From assembly GCA_015064955.1 (NCBI GenBank), contig SVRD01000015.1, forward strand, positions 1 to 46,684: a stretch of 46,684 nucleotides of DNA, given 5' to 3'. The notes under the pieces were generated by a model. That model saw only the letters and a list, made by a program, of their open reading frames with translations, was not told the origin of the DNA and ran no database searches. The translations under genes were made by a program, and so were the position numbers. The DNA comes from Oscillospiraceae bacterium. GTDB lineage: Bacteria; Bacillota; Clostridia; Oscillospirales; CAG-382. Within the stretch, counting starts at the first letter, position 1. Each line of letters starts with the position of its first letter. This document shows, in pieces, positions 43,648 to 46,684 of the stretch.

Positions 43648-45009
43648 TTATCCTATACTAATATCTTCCGTCGGCTCGGAAATGACGTTTTGACTTTCGT
43701 TTTTGCTGCCAAGCGCAACCGCAAGTGAAATGGGGCCGACTCTGCCGAAATACATCGTTACGATGATAATAAGCTTTCCGAATATGTTGAGCGTTGCAGT
43801 AAAATTTCTCGAAAGACCGACGGTTGCAGTGGCGCTGACCGTTTCATAAACTGCATCGATGGCGGAAGCGTTACTCGTTGCCATCAAAAGCACGGTTGAA
43901 GCGGTGCAGATCGTAAGAAAGGTTACAGCCACGGCAACTGCTTTTTTTACCGATCCTTCGGAAATACGGCGGCCGAACAGAGTTGCGCTGTTTTTATTGC
44001 GGATAGTAGCAAATGCCGAGCATATAAGCACGGCAATAGTTACGGTCTTCATACCGCCTGCCGTTCCAACGGGCGAACCGCCGATAAGCATCAATATAAC
44101 CGATACCGCGGCAGAAGCGTTGGTAAGATTCTCTTGCGGAACAGAGGCGAACCCCGCGGTTCTCGTTGTGACCGATTGGAAAAAGGATACCTGAACCTTA
44201 TCAAACAATGACATCTCTCCGATAGTCAAGGGATTTGCATATTCAAAAATAAAAATGAGAATTGCGCCGACAAGAATGAGTCCTGCGGTAACGGTAATGG
44301 CAATCTTTGAGTGCAAGGTCAGATGCCTGAATATCTTGCGGTTCTTTGGCGAACGGCTCTTGATCACACGAAGCACGTCCCACCATACGATATATCCAAG
44401 ACCGCCGAGAACGATGAGTGCCGAGGTGACGATATTGATCAAGGGATTGGTTGCATAATTGCAAAGACTGTTTTCCGCGATAATGTCAATGCCTGCGTTG
44501 CAAAAAGCGGAAACCGAATTGAACACCGATATCCAGATACCGCTTGCACCAAACTCGGGAATAAAGACAAGCATATACAGAACAGCACCTATCCCTTCGA
44601 TGATCAGTGTGCCGAACAGCACGTTCTTAACAAACTTGGCAAGCCCCGACATCGTATTGAGATTGAAGGCATCCTGAATCAGCAAGCGGTCGCCGATACC
44701 CATTTTTCTGTTGAGAAGAAGCATCAGTCCCGACATAATGGTAATTATACCAAGCCCGCCGATCTGTATGAGAAGCAGAATGACGATCTGTCCGAACACG
44801 CTCCACGTTGACACTGTCGGAAGTGTAACAAGTCCCGTCACGCAGGTGGAGGTGGTTGCCGTGAAAAGCGCATCGAGATAAGGCACGGCTTCGCCCGACG
44901 CAGAACTGACGGGAAGCGCCAAAAGCGAACTTCCAAGCAAGATCGTAACAAAAAAACTCAGCAATATGATTTGGGTTGTAGAAAACGCGAATTTTCTTTT
45001 TCGTATCAT
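43648..45009 (-). CDS. ktrB: Potassium uptake channel KtrB/TrkH family
   Basis: A 453-residue membrane transporter of the SKT superfamily. The four pore-loop filter glycines are visible: TSTCVTGLVT, SAFCNAGIDII, TTRTAGFAS and SATATVGLSRN. The membrane topology follows the 4 x (M1-P-M2) plan. The ATG at 45009 (MIRKRKF) is preceded by GAGGG; an upstream in-frame start at 45042 would lie in the leader hairpin. Together with KtrA it imports K+ for turgor and pH control. The leader carries a terminator-like hairpin. Confidence 0.93.
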   Translation of the reverse strand: MIRKRKFAFSTTQIILLSFFVTILLGSSLLALPVSSASGEAVPYLDALFTATTSTCVTGLVTLPTVSTWSVFGQIVILLLIQIGGLGIITIMSGLMLLLNRKMGIGDRLLIQDAFNLNTMSGLAKFVKNVLFGTLIIEGIGAVLYMLVFIPEFGASGIWISVFNSVSAFCNAGIDIIAENSLCNYATNPLINIVTSALIVLGGLGYIVWWDVLRVIKSRSPKNRKIFRHLTLHSKIAITVTAGLILVGAILIFIFEYANPLTIGEMSLFDKVQVSFFQSVTTRTAGFASVPQENLTNASAAVSVILMLIGGSPVGTAGGMKTVTIAVLICSAFATIRNKNSATLFGRRISEGSVKKAVAVAVTFLTICTASTVLLMATSNASAIDAVYETVSATATVGLSRNFTATLNIFGKLIIIVTMYFGRVGPISLAVALGSKNESQNVISEPTEDISIG

Positions 45010-45031
45010 AAAGATTTCCCTCAAAAAAGCA

Positions 45032-45069
45032 AAAGGAACCAACGTCCTCTGCAGTCAGCTGGATCCTTT
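45032..45069 (-). promoter_or_regulatory. Terminator-like hairpin in the ktrB leader
   Basis: On the - strand AAAGGA (complement of 45064-45069) and CCA pair with TGG and TCCTTT (complement of 45032-45037), with CTGACTGCAGAGGACG in the loop region, followed by TTTTGCTTTTTT. It sits between the promoter and the ribosome site, so it may attenuate transcription. It does not match the known ydaO (c-di-AMP) riboswitch layout. Confidence 0.5.
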
Positions 45070-45089
45070 ATCATTTATCTGCTTTAGTT

Positions 45090-45118
45090 ATTTTAGCACA
45101 ACCTGCCGTTTTTGTCAA
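45090..45118 (-). promoter_or_regulatory. Promoter of ktrBA
   Basis: On the - strand: TTGACA (complement of 45113-45118), 17 bases, TAAAAT (complement of 45090-45095). The leader to the ktrB start is about 75 bases. Confidence 0.8.
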
Positions 45119-45163
45119 GGACTTCTTGTCGGATAGCCATGGCTACATACGGCGCTGCTGCAC

Positions 45164-45295
45164 CTATTCCGCCGAGTGTCTGCTAACCTTATAAACGCAG
45201 ATATAGTCCGCCCGGCGCGTGCCATTGAGCGAATCGACGCGGAACACGCTCTGCTCGTTTTCGGCAAGCGATTCGACAGCAAACAGCGAAATCAA
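45164..45295 (-). pseudogene. Truncated gene fragment
   Basis: A 43-codon frame ending HSAE and TAG, with protein-like composition (LFAVESLAENEQSVFRVDSL) but no upstream ATG or ribosome site. TTG 45295 is the only possible start. It looks like the C-terminal remainder of a deleted gene just behind the toxin/immunity-like pair. Confidence 0.35.
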
Positions 45296-45303
45296 AAGAA
45301 ATT

Positions 45304-45690
45304 TTAAATTTCTGAAAAACGTTGTATCCAACCGTCTTCTTCTTCGGATGCAATCTCCGCCCCTACTTCTTCGCTGATGTCTAAAATATCGTAATCATTT
45401 CCGTTTTTTGAAAGAATCAATTTCATCTCATCGGGGTAATACTCGAACAATTTTAAAAAACGGTATATAGTAGCGGTTACGGTTTTGGAAAGTAAATAGC
45501 AAACGGCATTTTTCTGTTCATCTGTCAAGTCGGATAATGCCGCATAAGTCTTACGGTCTACCGGATTTACAGAAGTGTAGTTTGCTCTATTTCTTGCGAT
45601 TGTTAAAGCACCGTCTCTTACTTCTTTAACGACTTTTTCTCCTAAAGCATCCATTAATTCTTGTTGCATTTTTTCGTCGAGCGTGTTCAT
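45304..45690 (-). CDS. Putative immunity protein
   Basis: A 128-residue acidic, helical protein (MNTLDEKMQQELMDALGEKV, ending in EEDGWIQRFSEI). It follows the small toxin-like gene by 8 bases, the order typical of polymorphic toxin cassettes. Composition and the conserved DGWIQRF end suit small immunity proteins. Alternative: an unrelated cytoplasmic protein. No specific Imm family can be named with certainty. Confidence 0.45.
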   Translation of the reverse strand: MNTLDEKMQQELMDALGEKVVKEVRDGALTIARNRANYTSVNPVDRKTYAALSDLTDEQKNAVCYLLSKTVTATIYRFLKLFEYYPDEMKLILSKNGNDYDILDISEEVGAEIASEEEDGWIQRFSEI

Positions 45691-45697
45691 ATTAACC

Positions 45698-45964
45698 TCA
45701 TTTCCCCCACGGAATTCTTGTGGGACTCTTAACTCCTGATTTTAACAAATCAGCTATCGCTTTATCTACAGCATGGGTTGCATACTCAATCGGGACACCG
45801 ACATCAACCATAGATTGTATCTCTATCTTGCGCATGTCGTCAAATGTCAACGTTTTTCCTGTTTTGCTGAACGCCGAATAATAATGCAGTTGTCTTCCAG
45901 TGATTTCGGGATGTTCTACATCGAATTCTTTTAACTTACTTTTCACGTATTGGTGAATCGTCAC
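45698..45964 (-). CDS. Putative orphan polymorphic-toxin C-terminal module
   Basis: An 88-residue protein (EFDVEHPEITGRQLHYYSAF, then VDVGVPIEYATHAVDKAIAD, ending PTRIPWGK) with no signal peptide and no long N-terminal delivery part. The pattern resembles the C-terminal toxin modules of RHS/contact-dependent proteins, present here as an orphan cassette. It lies directly upstream of the presumed immunity gene. The call is by pattern only; no catalytic residues can be named. Confidence 0.35.
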   Translation of the reverse strand: MTIHQYVKSKLKEFDVEHPEITGRQLHYYSAFSKTGKTLTFDDMRKIEIQSMVDVGVPIEYATHAVDKAIADLLKSGVKSPTRIPWGK

Positions 45965-46053
45965 ATACTAAATACTTTACATTGAAATGTTCATGCTGAA
46001 ATTCATCATATATGCTTCAACTATACTATTCGACTGCATAAACTCAATACCGA

Positions 46054-46569
46054 TTACTGTTTTTTATTTAATTGTTTTAATTCCTTTAGTCTCTTTTTGA
46101 TTTCTTTACGATTACGGCGGTATGACTTGTTCCTTTCCGCCTCTCTCTTTAAAGCATTTTCTTTTCTTATTCTCTCGCTTTCTGCATTGCCGCTTTCTTC
46201 GAGCACCTTTTTTCTGTGGCGATTACGTCTATATTGATAATATGCGGTAACAAAAACAACGGTAAACTTATCGATTAAACCCCAACAAATCGCGATTGTT
46301 AAAAGCACATCAGACACATTGCCATCGTAGCCCGAACATATATATAATATAATTGATATCGGCACATACAAAATATATGCGAATACTACGAACAAATTGT
46401 AAAAGTAAAAGGCGGGAATACTGGGTTGCCTTGTCCTGAATATTTTTCTGATCCACTTGCGTTTTATCGGCACGTATTTAATACCGCAATTATCAATCCC
46501 AAAGTCCTTGATGGATTCAGAAGAAAAAAGAACAAAACCAGCAACCACATATATCACTGAGTATATCAT
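46054..46569 (-). CDS. Membrane protein with long basic coiled tail, unknown
   Basis: A 171-residue protein. Three hydrophobic segments (SVIYVVAGFVLF, FYFYNLFVVFAYILYV, DVLLTIAICWGLIDKFTVVF) are followed by about 70 residues rich in Lys, Arg and Glu, probably a cytoplasmic coiled coil. A TTG at 46590 is an alternative start; the ATG at 46569 is preferred. No ribosome site stands out and no family is recognised. The region from 45965 to 46053 before it holds no gene. Confidence 0.5.
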   Translation of the reverse strand: MIYSVIYVVAGFVLFSSESIKDFGIDNCGIKYVPIKRKWIRKIFRTRQPSIPAFYFYNLFVVFAYILYVPISIILYICSGYDGNVSDVLLTIAICWGLIDKFTVVFVTAYYQYRRNRHRKKVLEESGNAESERIRKENALKREAERNKSYRRNRKEIKKRLKELKQLNKKQ

Positions 46570-46684
46570 AGTTCGGATGTTTATATACAAACTGGGTCAG
46601 CTTAACGCAATTCTTAAACGCTGGCAAAGCCTCACGGTAAATCGGAACCTCCGTGTCGTTGTATCGCACGACCATATTGTTTAG
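46517..46684 (-). CDS. Partial reading frame running off the right end
   Basis: Open from the window edge to TGA at 46517. The first 37 codons after an ATG at 46675 look protein-like (MVVRYNDTEVPIYREALPAF), the last part less so. It overlaps the start of the membrane-protein gene. It may be the end of a neighbouring gene or a frameshifted remnant. Confidence 0.25.
   Translation of the reverse strand, partial: LNNMVVRYNDTEVPIYREALPAFKNCVKLTQFVYKHPNYDILSDICGCWFCSFFF

Noticed and set aside
45032-45118. c-di-AMP (ydaO) riboswitch before ktrB
   Set aside because: The leader is only about 75 bases and lacks the conserved ydaO stems; only a simple hairpin is seen.

Overview
The window looks like chromosomal DNA of an uncultured member of the Clostridia, most likely a gut Oscillospirales/Ruminococcaceae-type Firmicute. 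Reasons: strong AGGAGG-type ribosome binding sites, clean TTGACA-17-TATAAT promoters, many short hairpin + T-run terminators, a class II GalT, a YtrA/GntR-ABC module, KtrAB potassium uptake and an ECF-type S component. No rRNA, tRNA or CRISPR array was found. The species assignment is inference.

Left part (1-26.6 kb) is mostly ordinary chromosome. A winged-helix protein and a gap with a long nested hairpin and two tiny ORFs (1-1.6 kb) look like the edge of an accessory segment. Then come several cell-surface phosphohydrolases (5'-nucleotidase 1.6-3.4 kb, GDPD 3.4-6.2 kb, calcineurin-like enzyme 12-13.5 kb), all with a signal peptide and a C-terminal membrane anchor. A DUF4358 lipoprotein-Dabb-DUF6472-GDPD operon runs leftward. 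An MBOAT/DHHW/DHHW-lipoprotein operon (7.4-11.4 kb) probably O-acetylates an envelope polymer. TspO follows. A 13.6-13.95 kb intergenic element has 12-bp terminal inverted repeats, a foldable RNA-like core with a terminator, and a tandem array of tiny hairpins. Next are a GntR-ABC transporter operon, an AlkZ/AlkX-like winged-helix protein and a DeoR regulator that share operator-like words, a small phosphatase and trmL, glgB-hpt-galT, an ECF S component and a GHL10-type glycoside hydrolase.

The centrepiece is a three-gene rightward operon (promoter 26710-26738, terminator 40875-40905). Gene A is a giant 3055-residue protein: two LOTUS-like winged helices, about 2300 residues of helical repeats, a CARDB-like beta sandwich, then a C-terminal STAND/archaeal-type ATPase and winged helix. 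Gene B is a 637-residue STAND ATPase with a C-terminal HEPN-like domain carrying R-x4-H. Gene C is a 955-residue protein with a central winged helix and two WYL modules. Sensor, NTPase switch, candidate RNase and WYL ligand-sensor in one operon is the grammar of a bacterial conflict (anti-phage) system. I do not recognise this exact combination, so it is the best candidate for an undescribed system.

Directly downstream, behind duplicated promoter-like repeats, lie a CARF-less DUF1887/Card1-like PD-(D/E)xK nuclease, a secreted transglutaminase-like protein and a small membrane protein. The right end holds ktrB-ktrA on the other strand, with a hairpin leader, and then an orphan polymorphic-toxin-like/immunity-like pair, a gene remnant and a membrane protein.
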